Shown: positions 45,854-56,009 of the stretch, piece after piece
Numbering within the stretch: the first letter of the stretch is position 1
Layout: each line of letters begins with the position of its first letter
NCBI RefSeq assembly: GCF_024733015.1
Contig: NZ_JANKJG010000002.1
Coordinates: 62,001 to 126,000, forward strand
DNA: 64,000 nucleotides
Reading direction: 5' to 3'
Source: Pseudosulfitobacter koreensis
Lineage (GTDB): Bacteria > Pseudomonadota > Alphaproteobacteria > Rhodobacterales > Rhodobacteraceae
Position numbers and translations under genes: made by a program
Notes under the pieces: model-generated
What the model was told of the DNA's origin: nothing
Seen by the model: the letters and a program-made list of their open reading frames with translations, nothing else
The model's database searches: none

Positions 45854-48214
45854 CTATTGCATCGCGGCCCACACGCGGTTCGGCGACAACGGCATGTCGA
45901 TGTGCGTGACGTCCCTGCCACTTGAGCGCAGCGCATCGACCACCGCACCCACGACGGCAGGCGGCGATCCGATGGCCCCCGCCTCGCCGCAGCCTTTCAC
46001 ACCCAGAGGGTTGTGCGTGCACGGCGTCTGGCACGAATGGTCCACGTCAAAGAACGGCATGTCATAGGCGCGCGGCATCGCGTAATCCATGTAGGATGCG
46101 CTCAGCAACTGGCCGTTCTCATCATAGGCGCAGTTCTCCAGCAATGCCTGCCCGATCCCCTGGGCAATGCCGCCATGCACCTGTCCCGACACGATCATCG
46201 GGTTGATGATGTTGCCGAAATCATCCGCCGCCGCAAACCGCTCGATGGTCACCTGCCCGGTGTCCCGGTCCACTTCGACCTCGCAGGCATAGGCCCCCGA
46301 CGGATAGGTAAAGTTCGACGGATCGTAAAACGCCGTCTCCTCCAGCCCCGGCTCGATGTCGTCCAGCGGATAGTTGTGCGGCACATAGGCCGCCAGCGTC
46401 ACATCCCCCCAGGCGACCGATTTGTCGGTGCCGGCCACGCTGAACGCACCGTCCTTCAACTCGATGTCGCCTTCCGAGGCTTCCAGCAGGTGGCTTGCGA
46501 TCTTCTTGGCCTTGGCGATGATCTTTTCGGTCGCCCGCACCATCGCCGATCCACCCACCGCGATAGACCGCGAGCCATAGGTGCCCATGCCCATCGGCGT
46601 ATTGGCGGTGTCGCCGTGCACGATCTCGATCATGTTCTCGTCGATCCCGATCATCTCGGCCACCACCTGCGCAAAGGACGTCTCGTGCCCCTGCCCATGG
46701 CTGTGGCTGCCGGTCATCACGACCAGGCCGCCGGTGGCGTTGACCCGCACAGTCGCACTCTCGAACAGACCGGCGCGTGCGCCAAGCTGCCCGACCAGGT
46801 TGCTGGGCGCGATCCCGCAGGCCTCGATATAGCAGTTGACGCCAAGCCCGCGCAGCTTGCCACGCGCCTCGCTTTCCTTGCGCCGCGCCTCAAAGCCGGC
46901 CAGGTCCGCGATTTCGGTCAGCTTGTCCATCGTCGCCACGTAATCGCCGGTGTCATATTCCACCGCCACGGGCGTGGCATAGGGGAATTCGGTGATAAAA
47001 TTCTGCCGCCGCAGCGCCACCGCATCCACCCCCAACTCGATCGCGGCCTTGTCGATGACGCGCTCCAACTGGAATGTGGCTTCGGGCCGTCCGGCACCGC
47101 GATAGGCATCGACCGGCACCGTGTTGGTGAACACCGCCTTGACGTTCACATAGATAAGCGGCGTGCGGTAGTTGCCCGCCATCAGCGTGCCGTGCAGCCA
47201 TGTGGGCACCGAGGGCGCAAAGGTGCTCAGATACGCACCCATGTTGGCATGGGTATCGGTGCGCAGCGCGGTAAAGTTGTTCTCCGCATCGAGCGCCAGC
47301 TGAATCGTGGTCACGTGATCACGCCCGTGCGCGTCCGACATGAACGCCTCGGTCCGGCTCGACGTCCATTTGACCGGCCGATTGCAGGCCTTGGCCGCGA
47401 AGGTCACGAAAGCCTCTTCCTGATAATGGAAGATCTTGGTGCCGAACCCGCCGCCCACATCCGGTGCCACAACCCGCAGCTTGTGCTCGGGAATGCCCAG
47501 CACGAAGGCCCCCATCAGCAGACGGATCACATGCGGGTTCTGACTGGTCGTGTACAGCGTGTGATCGCCGGTCCCGCGGGCAAAATCACCCACCGCCACG
47601 CGCGGCTCCATCGGGTTGGCGACCAGACGGTTGTTGCGCAATTCCAGCGTGGTCACATGTGCCGCGTTCTGGAATGCCTCCTCGACCGCCGCCTTGTTCT
47701 CCTCGACAAAGCCCCAGTCATAGCAAAGGTTGCTCTTCAGATCGTCATGCACCTTGGGCGCATCGGCCTTCAGCGCGTCCTTCATGTCGACCACTGCGGG
47801 CAGGTCCGAGATATCCACCACGATTGCCTCGGCGGCATCGCGTGCCTGCGCCAGTGTCTCGGCGACGACGGCGGCCATCGGCTCGCCCACGTGCCGGACC
47901 TTGCCGCTGGCCAGAACCGGATGTGCCGGTTCCTGCATGACCTCGCCGTGCTTGTCGGTAACCTGCCAGCCGCACGGAATGCTGCCGACGCCCTCGAAAT
48001 CGGCGGCGGTAAAGATCTTCACGACCCCCGGCATGCCCGTCGCTGCCGATGTATCGATGCTGTTGATCGTACCGTGTGCAATGTCCGAGCGCAGGAAAAA
48101 CACATAGGCTTGTCCGCGCAGGTTGATATCGTCGGTATAATTTCCCTCGCCGGTCAGAAACCGGATGTCCTCACGCCGTTTTGAGCTGGCGCCGATGCCT
48201 CCGTCTTTTGGCAT
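45854..48214 (-). CDS. coxL: Molybdenum hydroxylase catalytic subunit, form-II CoxL type
   Basis: The 786-residue large subunit binding the molybdopterin-cytosine dinucleotide cofactor. The active-site loop is AYRGAGR, the mark of form-II CoxL, not the AYRCSFR of true CO dehydrogenase. Other motifs are [23 protein letters not shown] and the catalytic Glu in [14 protein letters not shown]. Form-II enzymes are abundant in roseobacters and their physiological substrate is unsettled; CO oxidation should not be assumed. AGGA suits ATG 48214 better than the ATG two codons upstream. Confidence 0.92.
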   Translation of the reverse strand: MPKDGGIGASSKRREDIRFLTGEGNYTDDINLRGQAYVFFLRSDIAHGTINSIDTSAATGMPGVVKIFTAADFEGVGSIPCGWQVTDKHGEVMQEPAHPVLASGKVRHVGEPMAAVVAETLAQARDAAEAIVVDISDLPAVVDMKDALKADAPKVHDDLKSNLCYDWGFVEENKAAVEEAFQNAAHVTTLELRNNRLVANPMEPRVAVGDFARGTGDHTLYTTSQNPHVIRLLMGAFVLGIPEHKLRVVAPDVGGGFGTKIFHYQEEAFVTFAAKACNRPVKWTSSRTEAFMSDAHGRDHVTTIQLALDAENNFTALRTDTHANMGAYLSTFAPSVPTWLHGTLMAGNYRTPLIYVNVKAVFTNTVPVDAYRGAGRPEATFQLERVIDKAAIELGVDAVALRRQNFITEFPYATPVAVEYDTGDYVATMDKLTEIADLAGFEARRKESEARGKLRGLGVNCYIEACGIAPSNLVGQLGARAGLFESATVRVNATGGLVVMTGSHSHGQGHETSFAQVVAEMIGIDENMIEIVHGDTANTPMGMGTYGSRSIAVGGSAMVRATEKIIAKAKKIASHLLEASEGDIELKDGAFSVAGTDKSVAWGDVTLAAYVPHNYPLDDIEPGLEETAFYDPSNFTYPSGAYACEVEVDRDTGQVTIERFAAADDFGNIINPMIVSGQVHGGIAQGIGQALLENCAYDENGQLLSASYMDYAMPRAYDMPFFDVDHSCQTPCTHNPLGVKGCGEAGAIGSPPAVVGAVVDALRSSGRDVTHIDMPLSPNRVWAAMQ

Positions 48215-48270
48215 AGTCATTCCTCCCTAAGATGCGACCCTCTCCCGCGCCCCCGATTTCTTCTGGCTCT

Positions 48271-48303
48271 AAGTATCCCTGGGGGTTTGGGGGCTGGCCC
48301 CCA
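48271..48303. repeat. GC-rich repeat, copy C, between coxS and coxL
   Basis: AAGTATCCCTGGGGGTTTGG runs into the perfect hairpin TGGGGGCTGGCCCCCA (48288-48303), 11 bp after the coxS stop codon. It shares the hairpin core exactly with copy A at 6320-6335. Confidence 0.8.
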
Positions 48304-48314
48304 ATTGAAATCAA

Positions 48315-48800
48315 TTATTCAGCGGCGATGGCACTCACATCCTGACCGGATGCAGCAAGGATCGCCTTGACAATGTTGTGATAGCCCGTGCAACGACAGA
48401 TGTTCCCCTCCAGATAGTCGCGCACTTCGGTCTCGGTGGGCTTCGGGTTGTCCTTCAACAGCGCCGCCGCACTCATCACCATGCCGGGGGTGCAGAACCC
48501 GCATTGCAACCCGTGGTGGTCCTGGAACGCCTGCTGGATCACGTTCAGCGATCCGTCGGCATTGGCCTGCCCCTCGATGGTGCTGACCTCGGCCCCCTCG
48601 GCCTCAAGCGCCAGCATAGTGCAGGCTTTTACCGCCTGACCATCCACATGCACGACACAGGCGCCGCACTGGCTGGTATCGCAGCCGACGTGGCTGCCAG
48701 TCAGCCCCTGGGCATCGCGCAGGAATTGCACCAGCAGCGTGCGCCCCTCCACGTCACCCGAAGCCTGCTTGCCGTTTACGGTCATTGAGACCTGTGTCAT
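48315..48800 (-). CDS. coxS: Molybdenum hydroxylase 2Fe-2S subunit (CoxS-like)
   Basis: The 161-residue small subunit with two 2Fe-2S clusters: plant-ferredoxin-type [16 protein letters not shown]...ACTML and C-terminal QCGFCTPGM and [12 protein letters not shown]. All eight cysteines are present. The sequence after the second motif ends in a short Ala-rich helix. GGGAG precedes ATG 48800. First of the S-L-M genes; 106 bp separate it from the maturation gene upstream on the same strand. Confidence 0.93.
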   Translation of the reverse strand: MTQVSMTVNGKQASGDVEGRTLLVQFLRDAQGLTGSHVGCDTSQCGACVVHVDGQAVKACTMLALEAEGAEVSTIEGQANADGSLNVIQQAFQDHHGLQCGFCTPGMVMSAAALLKDNPKPTETEVRDYLEGNICRCTGYHNIVKAILAASGQDVSAIAAE

Positions 48801-48906
48801 GTCGTTCTCCCTGATTGGCTCTCCATGGGCGAAGTTAACCACGCAGCCGGCTGTTTGGGAAATGATATCTTCAGACACGGTGCTCCCGGTCGCGGGCCGC
48901 GCGTCC

Positions 48907-49920
48907 TCAGGGTTTGGCCGCGGTGCGCGGTCTCGGTCGCGTCGGTATTTCCTTGAGCAGCCCACCGACGCCCATCGCGGAAATGTCGCCCTGAGCCAGC
49001 GCCAGCCCGCACACCAGCCGCTCCAGCACCCAATCCGCGCCATTGAGCGCGGGCGAGCGCGCACACCCCGGCAATCCGATCACGGGCTTGTCCGCTATCT
49101 GCCCAAAAAACAACAGGTTACCGGGATCGACCGGCATGCCGAAGGCGGTCACATCCCCACCCGCCGCGCGCAGTGCCTGCGGGGCCACATCCTCGGGGTC
49201 CGAGGTGGCAGAGGCAGTCAGGATCAGAACGACCTCGCCCTTGGCCTTGGCAATCGCATCAGCCAAAGCATCGGTGGCATGGTCGCAGATCACGCGGTCG
49301 GTCAGGGTCATGCCCAGCCGCTCCAGCCGCCCCGCCATCGCGGCGCGTCCCTTGTCCGACATCGCAGCCCCACCCACCCGGCTTTCGATCAGCGTCGCGG
49401 TGGCATATTGTGGCGGAGCGATGCGCAGCGCTGCACGTCCCGCACCGGCGGCCTGCGCAAGTGCGGCACGCGGCACGCCGTAGGCGATGATCTTGATCGT
49501 GGCCACCATGCCCCCCGCGTCGCAGCGGTGATATTGCGGCACCGTCGCCAGCGTGATCATCGGGTGCACCGCGTTCAGCGCGTTGATGGCGCCTGCGTCC
49601 ATCACCGCCACACCGGGCGTGGTGGCATAAAGATTCACACGCCCCGCCCCGGCCCCCGAAATGCGCAGACCCTGCGCGCGGGCATCGGGCACCAGCGCCT
49701 GCGCCAGTTCCGCCGCCGCCGCGTTCTCTTCGATGTCATCCGCCCCCAACCGCGCCACCACCACATGGTCGCGCCCCGCCTCTGCCAGATCGCGCAGATG
49801 GTCGGCATCCAGCACCGTACCTTTGGCGATCCGGTACGGCCCATCCGCACCTACGGCAGGCATCGAATGCGCAAGGATAGCACCCTCGGCCTGGTCCAGC
49901 GGCACATCGCCAAAGATCAC
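48907..49920 (-). CDS. Molybdopterin-binding protein for molybdenum-hydroxylase maturation
   Basis: A 337-residue protein with a MoCF/MoeA-like molybdopterin-binding fold in the second half ([52 protein letters not shown]). The N-terminal part starts [19 protein letters not shown], typical of the protein encoded next to xdhC in cox-type clusters. It probably handles cofactor cytidylylation or insertion (inference). The start is GTG 49920, overlapping the xdhC-like stop (GTGA), so the two are translationally coupled. Confidence 0.82.
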   Translation of the reverse strand: MIFGDVPLDQAEGAILAHSMPAVGADGPYRIAKGTVLDADHLRDLAEAGRDHVVVARLGADDIEENAAAAELAQALVPDARAQGLRISGAGAGRVNLYATTPGVAVMDAGAINALNAVHPMITLATVPQYHRCDAGGMVATIKIIAYGVPRAALAQAAGAGRAALRIAPPQYATATLIESRVGGAAMSDKGRAAMAGRLERLGMTLTDRVICDHATDALADAIAKAKGEVVLILTASATSDPEDVAPQALRAAGGDVTAFGMPVDPGNLLFFGQIADKPVIGLPGCARSPALNGADWVLERLVCGLALAQGDISAMGVGGLLKEIPTRPRPRTAAKP

Positions 49921-50885
49921 GCGCCCCGCCTCAGCGCCTGCACCATCTGGGCCAGGATCGACACCGCGATCTCGGGCGGGCTGGCGGCACCGATGTCCAG
50001 GCCGACAGGTCCGCGAATGCGCGCAATGGCGTCCGCGTCAAAGCCTGCCTCGATCAGCCGCTCCGTGCGGCTGGCGTGGGTACGCTTCGACCCCAGCGCG
50101 CCTATGTAGAACGCTTTCGAGTGCAGCGCCCGGTGCAGCGCCGGATCGTCCAGCTTCGGGTCATGGGTCAGCAGCACCAGTGCCGTGCGCGCGTCCGGCC
50201 CGACCGCATCTAGCGCCTCATCGGGCCAGTCGCTCAGGATCGTCTCGCCGGGAAAGCGGGCCTGCGAGCCGAAGGCGCCGCGCGGGTCGATCACCACCGG
50301 GTCAAAGCCCGCGATCCGCGCCATCGGCAGCAATGCCTGCGCGATATGCACCGCCCCCACCACGATCAGCCGCAAGGGCGGATTGTGGATTTGCACAAAG
50401 GTCTGCGCGTCTTCCTCCAGCCCCGAGCGGTCCATCGCAAAGCGGCTCTCATACCCGTCGCCGACCACCGTGCGCGACCATTGACCCGTGTCCACAACAT
50501 ACGCCACCTGCCTGCGCTCCGCGCGCGCGGTCACGATCTGCTCCAGCAAGCCTTCGTCAAGCGCAGTGCCCACAGGTTCCACCAGGATGCGGATCGTGCC
50601 ACCACAGGCCAGCCCCACGGCAAAGGCATCGCCGTCGCTTACCCCGTATTCCAGCAGACGCGGCTTGCCGTCCTCAAGCGCATCCTGCGCTTCCAGCACC
50701 ACCGCCCCCTCGACACAGCCGCCCGAGACCGAGCCCATCATCTCGCCGTCGCCCGACACCACCAGCATGGCACCAGTGCGCCGCGGCGCGCTGCCCCAGG
50801 TGTCGACCACCGTGGCCATCGCAGCACCACGACCCGCGCGGTGCCACTCCAGCGCCAGTTCAGGGGCGTTCTCGAAGATATCCAT
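49917..50885 (-). CDS. XdhC/CoxI-family molybdenum cofactor chaperone
   Basis: A 322-residue XdhC/CoxI protein: [34 protein letters not shown] (conserved Cys), [13 protein letters not shown] and a Rossmann-like C-terminal half ([29 protein letters not shown]). XdhC binds and protects the sulfurated Mo cofactor before insertion into the large subunit. First gene of the five-gene Mo-hydroxylase unit (XdhC, maturation protein, S, L, M). GGGAG precedes ATG 50885. Transcription probably starts in 50886-51045, divergent from bolA. Confidence 0.9.
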   Translation of the reverse strand: MDIFENAPELALEWHRAGRGAAMATVVDTWGSAPRRTGAMLVVSGDGEMMGSVSGGCVEGAVVLEAQDALEDGKPRLLEYGVSDGDAFAVGLACGGTIRILVEPVGTALDEGLLEQIVTARAERRQVAYVVDTGQWSRTVVGDGYESRFAMDRSGLEEDAQTFVQIHNPPLRLIVVGAVHIAQALLPMARIAGFDPVVIDPRGAFGSQARFPGETILSDWPDEALDAVGPDARTALVLLTHDPKLDDPALHRALHSKAFYIGALGSKRTHASRTERLIEAGFDADAIARIRGPVGLDIGAASPPEIAVSILAQMVQALRRGA

Positions 50886-51045
50886 GCTTTCACTCCCACG
50901 AAGGCTGCAGCCGGGGCGACCCGCAAGCGCCTTTTGACATCAAGTTAGGCAGCCCGCGCAGCGCCCGCAAGCTTAGTCGCTTGCAAGGCATCCTCATGGC
51001 CCCTAAATCTAGTGGGAACATCACGACCACATTGGAGTGCCCCAC

Positions 51046-51288
51046 ATGGCCATGCAAGCCAAGGACATCGAAGACCTGATCCGGTCGTCGTTTCCCGATG
51101 CCAAAATCACGATCACCGACCTTGCGGGGGACGGCAACCATTACGCCGCCGAGGTCATCGACGCCTCGTTCAAGGGTCAGAACCGCGTACAGCAGCAACG
51201 CGCCGTCTATGCCGCCCTTCAGGGCAAGATGGACGGCAACCAGGGCGAATTGCACGCGCTGGCCCTGACCACCAAAGCGCCGGAGTAG
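51046..51288 (+). CDS. bolA: BolA-family protein
   Basis: An 80-residue BolA/IbaG protein ([57 protein letters not shown]). The His of GNHY and the C-terminal His ligate a shared 2Fe-2S cluster with a CGFS glutaredoxin. That partner is encoded two genes downstream, so this is the BolA-Grx4 iron-sensing/trafficking pair. GGAG precedes ATG 51046. Confidence 0.92.
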   Translation: MAMQAKDIEDLIRSSFPDAKITITDLAGDGNHYAAEVIDASFKGQNRVQQQRAVYAALQGKMDGNQGELHALALTTKAPE

Positions 51289-51294
51289 CCGCCT

Positions 51295-51540
51295 GTGGAC
51301 TATGCCCTCGCCATCGTTCTGGGCGCCGCCGTGCTGCTCTTTGCGGTGCTGCGGGCGGCGCAGTCGATCCGGCACAGCAAACACCGCGAACGCGGCTCCG
51401 ATCCCGGCACCGGCTATCACGAGATCGAAGCCAACTATCACTCCGGCGGGGGCGGCGGCGGCCACTCCTACACCTTCAAGGTGCCACGCGACCCGCAGGA
51501 ATACGCCAAAACCTTTGTACCAAGGAACAAACGCAAATGA
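51295..51540 (+). CDS. Small membrane-anchored protein between bolA and grxD
   Basis: An 81-residue protein. The start GTG 51295 lies 6 bp after the bolA stop, with GGAG at the bolA end. It has one N-terminal helix ([20 protein letters not shown]), then a His/Gly-rich soluble tail ([19 protein letters not shown]) that could bind metal, and a basic end. Its stop overlaps the grxD start (ATGA), so it is coupled within a BolA-Grx operon. Family not known to me. Confidence 0.75.
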   Translation: MDYALAIVLGAAVLLFAVLRAAQSIRHSKHRERGSDPGTGYHEIEANYHSGGGGGGHSYTFKVPRDPQEYAKTFVPRNKRK

Positions 51541-51899
51541 CCGATGCAACCACACAGATCAAAGACACAGTGACCAGCAACGACGTCGTGCTGTTCATGA
51601 AGGGCACGAAATCCATGCCGCAATGCGGCTTTTCCAGCCGCGTGGCCGGGGTGCTGAATTATATGGGCGTCGATTTCACCGATGTGAACGTGCTGGCCGA
51701 TGACGGCATCCGCCAGGGCATCAAGGATTACTCCGACTGGCCCACGATCCCGCAGCTTTACGTCAAGGGCGAATTCGTCGGCGGTTGCGACATCATCACC
51801 GAGATGACCCTGTCGGGCGAGCTGGACGCGTTGTTCGAGCAGAACGGCGTGACCTACGACAAGGACGCCGCCGAGAAGATCCGCGAAGCCAACGGCTGA
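51537..51899 (+). CDS. grxD: Monothiol CGFS glutaredoxin (Grx4/GrxD type)
   Basis: A 120-residue monothiol glutaredoxin with the active-site motif QCGFSSR, plus [26 protein letters not shown] for glutathione binding. It binds a glutathione-coordinated 2Fe-2S cluster, alone or with BolA, and transfers it to Fe-S targets. ATG 51537 overlaps the preceding stop; last gene of the bolA operon, followed by a terminator. Confidence 0.95.
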   Translation: MTDATTQIKDTVTSNDVVLFMKGTKSMPQCGFSSRVAGVLNYMGVDFTDVNVLADDGIRQGIKDYSDWPTIPQLYVKGEFVGGCDIITEMTLSGELDALFEQNGVTYDKDAAEKIREANG

Positions 51900-51923
51900 G
51901 GCGAAGACATACAATATCAGCGG

Positions 51924-51950
51924 AAGGGTCGGCCCTGTGCCGGCCCTTTT
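51924..51950 (+). terminator. Terminator of the bolA-grxD operon
   Basis: Stem AAGGGTCGGC/GCCGGCCCTT (one G-U), loop CCTGT, followed by TT. 24 bp after the grxD stop. Confidence 0.75.
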
Positions 51951-52180
51951 GCATGGCCCAACGGTTTGCACGGACCAAAGGCGCGCGCCTGCCGCACACC
52001 GGCTTTGGCGCCGTGTCACAGCCCCCTTGGCACAGGTATTTCCTGTCTTGTATTATCTGGCGATCAAACTGATAAAACAGCCATGTCCGATCACATGAGA
52101 AAACTGCAATGATACGGTGACGCCGCAGGCTCCCGCATCGCCTTCACCCTTCCCCAGAACTGACAGTGGACTGGAAACCT

Positions 52181-52546
52181 ATGTCTGAAAAGCCGACCGT
52201 CGTCATCGTAGAAGACGACTTTCTGATCGCAGAAGACCTCAGAACCATGAGCGAGGATTTCGGAGCCAACGTGCTGGCCGTGCGCCACGCCGCTTCGGGG
52301 ACCGCCGAAAAGATCTTGGCACTTGCGCCCGATTTTGTCCTGATGGACGTGCGTCTGGGCGGCGACCGCGACGGCGTCAGCGTCGCGCAGCAGATCTACC
52401 GGACCAATACCCAGATCAAGCTGATCTTCGTTACCGGCTCGAACGAGCCGCAGACGATCGAGCGTATCGAAACCGACCACCCTCACCGCATCCTGATCAA
52501 ACCGATCAGCCCCGACCAACTGCGCGAGGCGCTGGGTTTCGACTAG
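52181..52546 (+). CDS. Single-domain response regulator
   Basis: A 121-residue receiver-only protein: acidic pocket VIVEDDFLIAED, phospho-acceptor Asp in FVLMDVRLGGDRDG, Thr in FVTGSN and the conserved Lys in ILIKPIS. No output domain, so it must act by protein contact or as a phosphate relay or sink, as in the alphaproteobacterial DivK/FsrR-type proteins. ATG 52181 is preferred to GTG 52166. No kinase is adjacent; the hybrid kinase at 8.8 kb is too far away to claim a link. Confidence 0.88.
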   Translation: MSEKPTVVIVEDDFLIAEDLRTMSEDFGANVLAVRHAASGTAEKILALAPDFVLMDVRLGGDRDGVSVAQQIYRTNTQIKLIFVTGSNEPQTIERIETDHPHRILIKPISPDQLREALGFD

Positions 52547-52630
52547 CCCACGCCTCATGCATCAGGGCAGCTACACCGCGCAAGCATCTGTTTTGAAACT
52601 ATATTCACGGCAGCATCAGGCGTTCGCATA

Positions 52631-52695
52631 CCCCCCTTCATCTTGCCAGAAAACTCCGGGGGAGCGCCGCAAGGCGCGGGGGCAGAGCCCCCCCC
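52631..52695. repeat. GC-rich repeat, copy B, downstream of zapA
   Basis: CCCCCCTTCATCTTGC (52631-52646), AAACTCCGGGGG, a GCGCCGCAAGGCGC stem, then GGGGGCAGAGCCCCCC. It shares two blocks with copy A at 6286. It lies in the 170-bp convergent gap (52547-52716) between the response regulator and zapA; nothing else is recognisable there. Confidence 0.75.
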
Positions 52696-52716
52696 AAACA
52701 ACCTCAGCCTTCGAGC

Positions 52717-53121
52717 TCAACCATCGTAGGTGCCGTCCAGACGTTCCTGCACCTCTTCGGCCAATGATTCCGCCCGCGCGGCCAGTTCGGCCAGCGTGTC
52801 GGTAACCGACTGCGGCACCACCGGAACCTCGACGCGCTCGGGTTCGACCACCTGGTTGCGCAGACCTTCCAGTTCGGCCTCGCGCTCGTCCAGCCGGGCC
52901 TGAATCTCTGCCACGCGGTCTTCGACACTGGCGGTCTTGTCGGCCAGCATCAGCCCCGCCATCAGCAGCATCCGCGATTCCGGCATGCGGCCCACCTGGT
53001 CGGAAAGCACACGCGCCTCGTCGTCCAGCATCTTGGCGGCAGAGTGCAGATAGGTGTCCTCGCCTTCCTGGCAGGCGACCTCGAACTGGCGGCCACCGAT
53101 GGAAATGATCACTTCTGGCAT
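52717..53121 (-). CDS. zapA: Cell division protein ZapA
   Basis: A 134-residue FtsZ-ring stabiliser: the N-terminal globular domain (EVIISIGGRQFEVACQEGEDTYLHSAAKMLDDEARVL) is followed by a long coiled coil (AEIQARLDEREAELEGLRNQV), and the C-terminus is longer than in E. coli ZapA. ATG 53121 overlaps the upstream stop (TGATG). A 6S RNA gene often lies beside zapA; I could not recognise one here. Confidence 0.9.
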   Translation of the reverse strand: MPEVIISIGGRQFEVACQEGEDTYLHSAAKMLDDEARVLSDQVGRMPESRMLLMAGLMLADKTASVEDRVAEIQARLDEREAELEGLRNQVVEPERVEVPVVPQSVTDTLAELAARAESLAEEVQERLDGTYDG

Positions 53122-53627
53122 CAGGCGTCCCCCTCTTTGACTTTAGACGCTTCGGCGGTGTCGGCCTCTGCGGCCTGTTCCAGCAGCGGCGTCATCGCCG
53201 CGATGATGGTATTGGCCTCGGAAATCTCGGCGGCATGGGCCGCGCGCAGCGCTTCCAGCTCGGCCATCATCGCCTTGTTGATCAGGTGCGGCTCGGCCAC
53301 GCCCGCGGCATTGGCGTCGCGCAGCGCCTGATTGGACTGCGACAGTTCCTTGTTGGCCTTGCGCAGCCGCTGCAGGTCGGTGTCTAGCTTGGTCAGCTGC
53401 GCCTGCGTGCCTTCGGTGGCTTCGCGCAGCTTGGCCAGATCGCTCTCGTGGCGCTGGCTCAGCATGCGGATACGCTCCGTCAGCTGGGCGGTGACCACCT
53501 TTTCCTCATCCAGCGCCTGTTGGGCGGCAGCGTCGCCGCCCCCGGTGCCCGAGAGTTCGCCCAGACCGCTGGCCACCCGGTCCATCGCGGCCATGATCCG
53601 GCGTTGCAACTCGATAATATCGCTCAT
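53121..53627 (-). CDS. Coiled-coil protein upstream of zapA
   Basis: A 168-residue hydrophilic protein, predicted mainly as coiled coil (LTERIRMLSQRHESDLAKLREATEGTQAQLTKLDTDLQRLRKANKELSQSNQALRDAN). It has an N-terminal amphipathic segment and a short acidic C-terminus. Translationally coupled to zapA, it may be a divisome partner in the manner of ZapB (inference only). Family commonly seen before zapA in Rhodobacterales. Confidence 0.8.
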   Translation of the reverse strand: MSDIIELQRRIMAAMDRVASGLGELSGTGGGDAAAQQALDEEKVVTAQLTERIRMLSQRHESDLAKLREATEGTQAQLTKLDTDLQRLRKANKELSQSNQALRDANAAGVAEPHLINKAMMAELEALRAAHAAEISEANTIIAAMTPLLEQAAEADTAEASKVKEGDA

Positions 53628-53885
53628 CCGTCGTCCCTGTTTGCGTTCGGCTCTACCGTTTCTCTACCGTTTTTCACGCTTTGACCACCAGCGAATCGCA
53701 AGGTGGCCCCGCAATAGGCAAAGTCTAGCGAAACGGTACTGAAATTTCGCCCTCTTTGCGATCAACCACTTGCGGCTGTGCGTTGATGTGGACGGGGGCT
53801 ATGGACCCGCCCGCGCTTGACCCCTGCCCTTGGGCTGATATGGAGCACGGCAAGCTTGCATATTTCCAGCCAAAGGACTGCCACC

Positions 53886-55904
53886 GTGGATCTCAAAGCA
53901 CTCGCCAAAGCCAACCCTGACCACTGGTCCAAAGCCACCGCCATCCGCGCTCTGACGCTGGATGCCGTCGCTGCCGCAAATTCCGGTCACTCCGGCATGC
54001 CGATGGGCATGGCCGACGTGGCGACCGTCCTGTTTGAAAAACACCTGAAATTCGACGCCTCCGCCCCCAACTGGCCGGACCGCGACCGGTTCATCCTGTC
54101 GGCGGGCCACGGCTCGATGCTGCTTTACTCCTTGCTGCACCTTGTGGGCGACGCGCAGTTCCCCATCGAAGAGCTGAAGAATTTCCGCCAGTCGGGTGCC
54201 CGCACGGCAGGCCACCCCGAGAACTTCCTGGCCGACGCGATCGAGACGACAACCGGCCCCTTGGGTCAGGGCATCGCCAATTCGGTCGGTTTCGCCATGG
54301 CCGAAGAGATGCAGCGCGCGCAATACGGGCGCAAGATCGTCGATCACCGCACCTATGTGATCGCGGGCGACGGCTGCCTGATGGAAGGTGTGAGCCAGGA
54401 GGCGATCACCCTTGCGGGCCGTCACAAGCTGGGCAAGCTGATCGTGCTGTGGGACAACAACAACATCACCATCGACGGCCCCGTCGACCTCAGTGACCGC
54501 ACCGATCAGGTCGGACGGTTCAAATCCGCAGGCTGGCAGGTGATCGAAATCGACGGTCACAACCCCGACGAGATTGACGACGCGCTGACGCAGGCCAAGA
54601 AGGGCTCCAAGCCCACGATGATCGCCTGCAAGACGCATATCGCCCTGGGGCACGCAGCCCAGGACACGTCGAAAGGTCACGGCGCGCTGACCGACCCCGA
54701 ACAGTTGAAGGACGCCAAGGCCGCCTATGGCTGGACCACCGGCCCGTTCGAGATCCCTGCCGATGTGAAGACGGCCTGGGAAGAGATCGGCAAGCGCGGT
54801 GCCGCCGAGCATGCCGAATGGCAGACCCGCATGGACGCGGTCAGCAACTCCAAACGCGCCCAGTTCGAGCGCGCCTATGCGCTGGACGTGCCCAAGAAGC
54901 TCAGCGCCACGATCAAGGCGTTCAAAAAGCAGATGTCGGAAAGCGCGCCCAAGCTCGCCACCCGCGCCAGCAGCGAAAAGGTGCTGGAAGTCGTCAACCC
55001 GATCATGCCCGAAACCGTCGGCGGCTCTGCCGATCTGACCGGCTCGAACAACACCAAGACCGGCGATCTGGGCGTCTTCGACATCGACAACCGCAAGGGC
55101 CGCTATGTCTATTGGGGCATCCGCGAGCATGGCATGTCGTCCGCGATGAACGGCATGGTGCTGCACGGCGGCATCCGCCCCTATGGCGGCACGTTCATGT
55201 GTTTCACCGACTATGCCCGCCCCGCCATGCGTCTGGCGGCGCTGATGCAGGTGCCGACCGTGTTCGTGATGACCCATGACAGCATCGGTCTGGGCGAAGA
55301 TGGCCCAACGCACCAGCCGGTCGAGCATCTGGCGATTTCGCGCGCGACGCCGAACACCTACGTTTTCCGTCCCGCCGACACCATCGAGACCGCCGAGGCC
55401 TGGGAGGTCGCGCTGACCTCGAAGACCACGCCGTCGGTTCTGTCGCTGACCCGTCAGGGCCTGCCGACCGTGCGGACCGAGCACAAGAACAAGAACCTGA
55501 CCGCGCAGGGCGCTTACGTTCTGGCCGAAGCGGAAGGCAAGCGTCAGGTGATCCTGATCGCCACCGGCTCGGAAGTCGAAGTGGCGCTGAAGGCCCGCGA
55601 GGCGCTGCAGGCCGATGGCATCGGCACCCGCGTGGTGTCCATGCCCTGCATGGAGCTGTTCGCCGAGCAGGACGAGGCCTACCGCCGCAAGGTTCTGCCC
55701 GCAGGCAGCGCCGTGCGCATCGGCATCGAAGCCGCAGTGCGTCAAGGCTGGGACCAGTGGCTGCTGGGCGAACGTGGACGTGCGGGCAAGTCGGATTTCG
55801 TCGGCATGGACCGCTTTGGCGCGTCGGCCCCGGCGGAAGAGCTGTTCGAGCGGTTCGGAATTACGGCCCAGAACGTTGTGTCGAAGGCGAAAGCGCTGCT
55901 TTGA
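53886..55904 (+). CDS. tkt: Transketolase
   Basis: TPP enzyme of the pentose-phosphate and Calvin cycles, 672 residues. Motifs: [24 protein letters not shown], the TPP/Mg site [13 protein letters not shown]...WDNNNI, the catalytic His region in RTAGHPE, and the pyrimidine domain [14 protein letters not shown] and [15 protein letters not shown]. The start is GTG 53886 with AAGGA at 8 nt; the frame opens 23 codons earlier without a ribosome-binding site. It is followed by a strong terminator. The 258-bp upstream region (53628-53885) holds its promoter and shows no other gene. Confidence 0.96.
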   Translation: MDLKALAKANPDHWSKATAIRALTLDAVAAANSGHSGMPMGMADVATVLFEKHLKFDASAPNWPDRDRFILSAGHGSMLLYSLLHLVGDAQFPIEELKNFRQSGARTAGHPENFLADAIETTTGPLGQGIANSVGFAMAEEMQRAQYGRKIVDHRTYVIAGDGCLMEGVSQEAITLAGRHKLGKLIVLWDNNNITIDGPVDLSDRTDQVGRFKSAGWQVIEIDGHNPDEIDDALTQAKKGSKPTMIACKTHIALGHAAQDTSKGHGALTDPEQLKDAKAAYGWTTGPFEIPADVKTAWEEIGKRGAAEHAEWQTRMDAVSNSKRAQFERAYALDVPKKLSATIKAFKKQMSESAPKLATRASSEKVLEVVNPIMPETVGGSADLTGSNNTKTGDLGVFDIDNRKGRYVYWGIREHGMSSAMNGMVLHGGIRPYGGTFMCFTDYARPAMRLAALMQVPTVFVMTHDSIGLGEDGPTHQPVEHLAISRATPNTYVFRPADTIETAEAWEVALTSKTTPSVLSLTRQGLPTVRTEHKNKNLTAQGAYVLAEAEGKRQVILIATGSEVEVALKAREALQADGIGTRVVSMPCMELFAEQDEAYRRKVLPAGSAVRIGIEAAVRQGWDQWLLGERGRAGKSDFVGMDRFGASAPAEELFERFGITAQNVVSKAKALL

Positions 55905-55926
55905 TCTGACGAGACTTTGAAAAAGA

Positions 55927-55963
55927 AAGCGCCGGTCGGAAGGTTCCGATCGGCGCTTTTTTC
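55927..55963 (+). terminator. Strong terminator of tkt
   Basis: Stem AAAGCGCCGGTCGGAA/TTCCGATCGGCGCTTT with loop GG and a run of T. On the minus strand it can also end the DUF808 gene transcript. Confidence 0.9.
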
Positions 55964-56009
55964 GTTTTCAACCAGCACGACAAAGGGCAGCAGGCGTTGG
56001 TGTTCAGCC

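Noticed and set aside
52547-53885. Possible 6S RNA beside zapA
   Set aside because: 6S RNA often flanks zapA, but I found no convincing long irregular hairpin with a central bubble in 52547-52716 or 53628-53885. A covariance-model search would decide.
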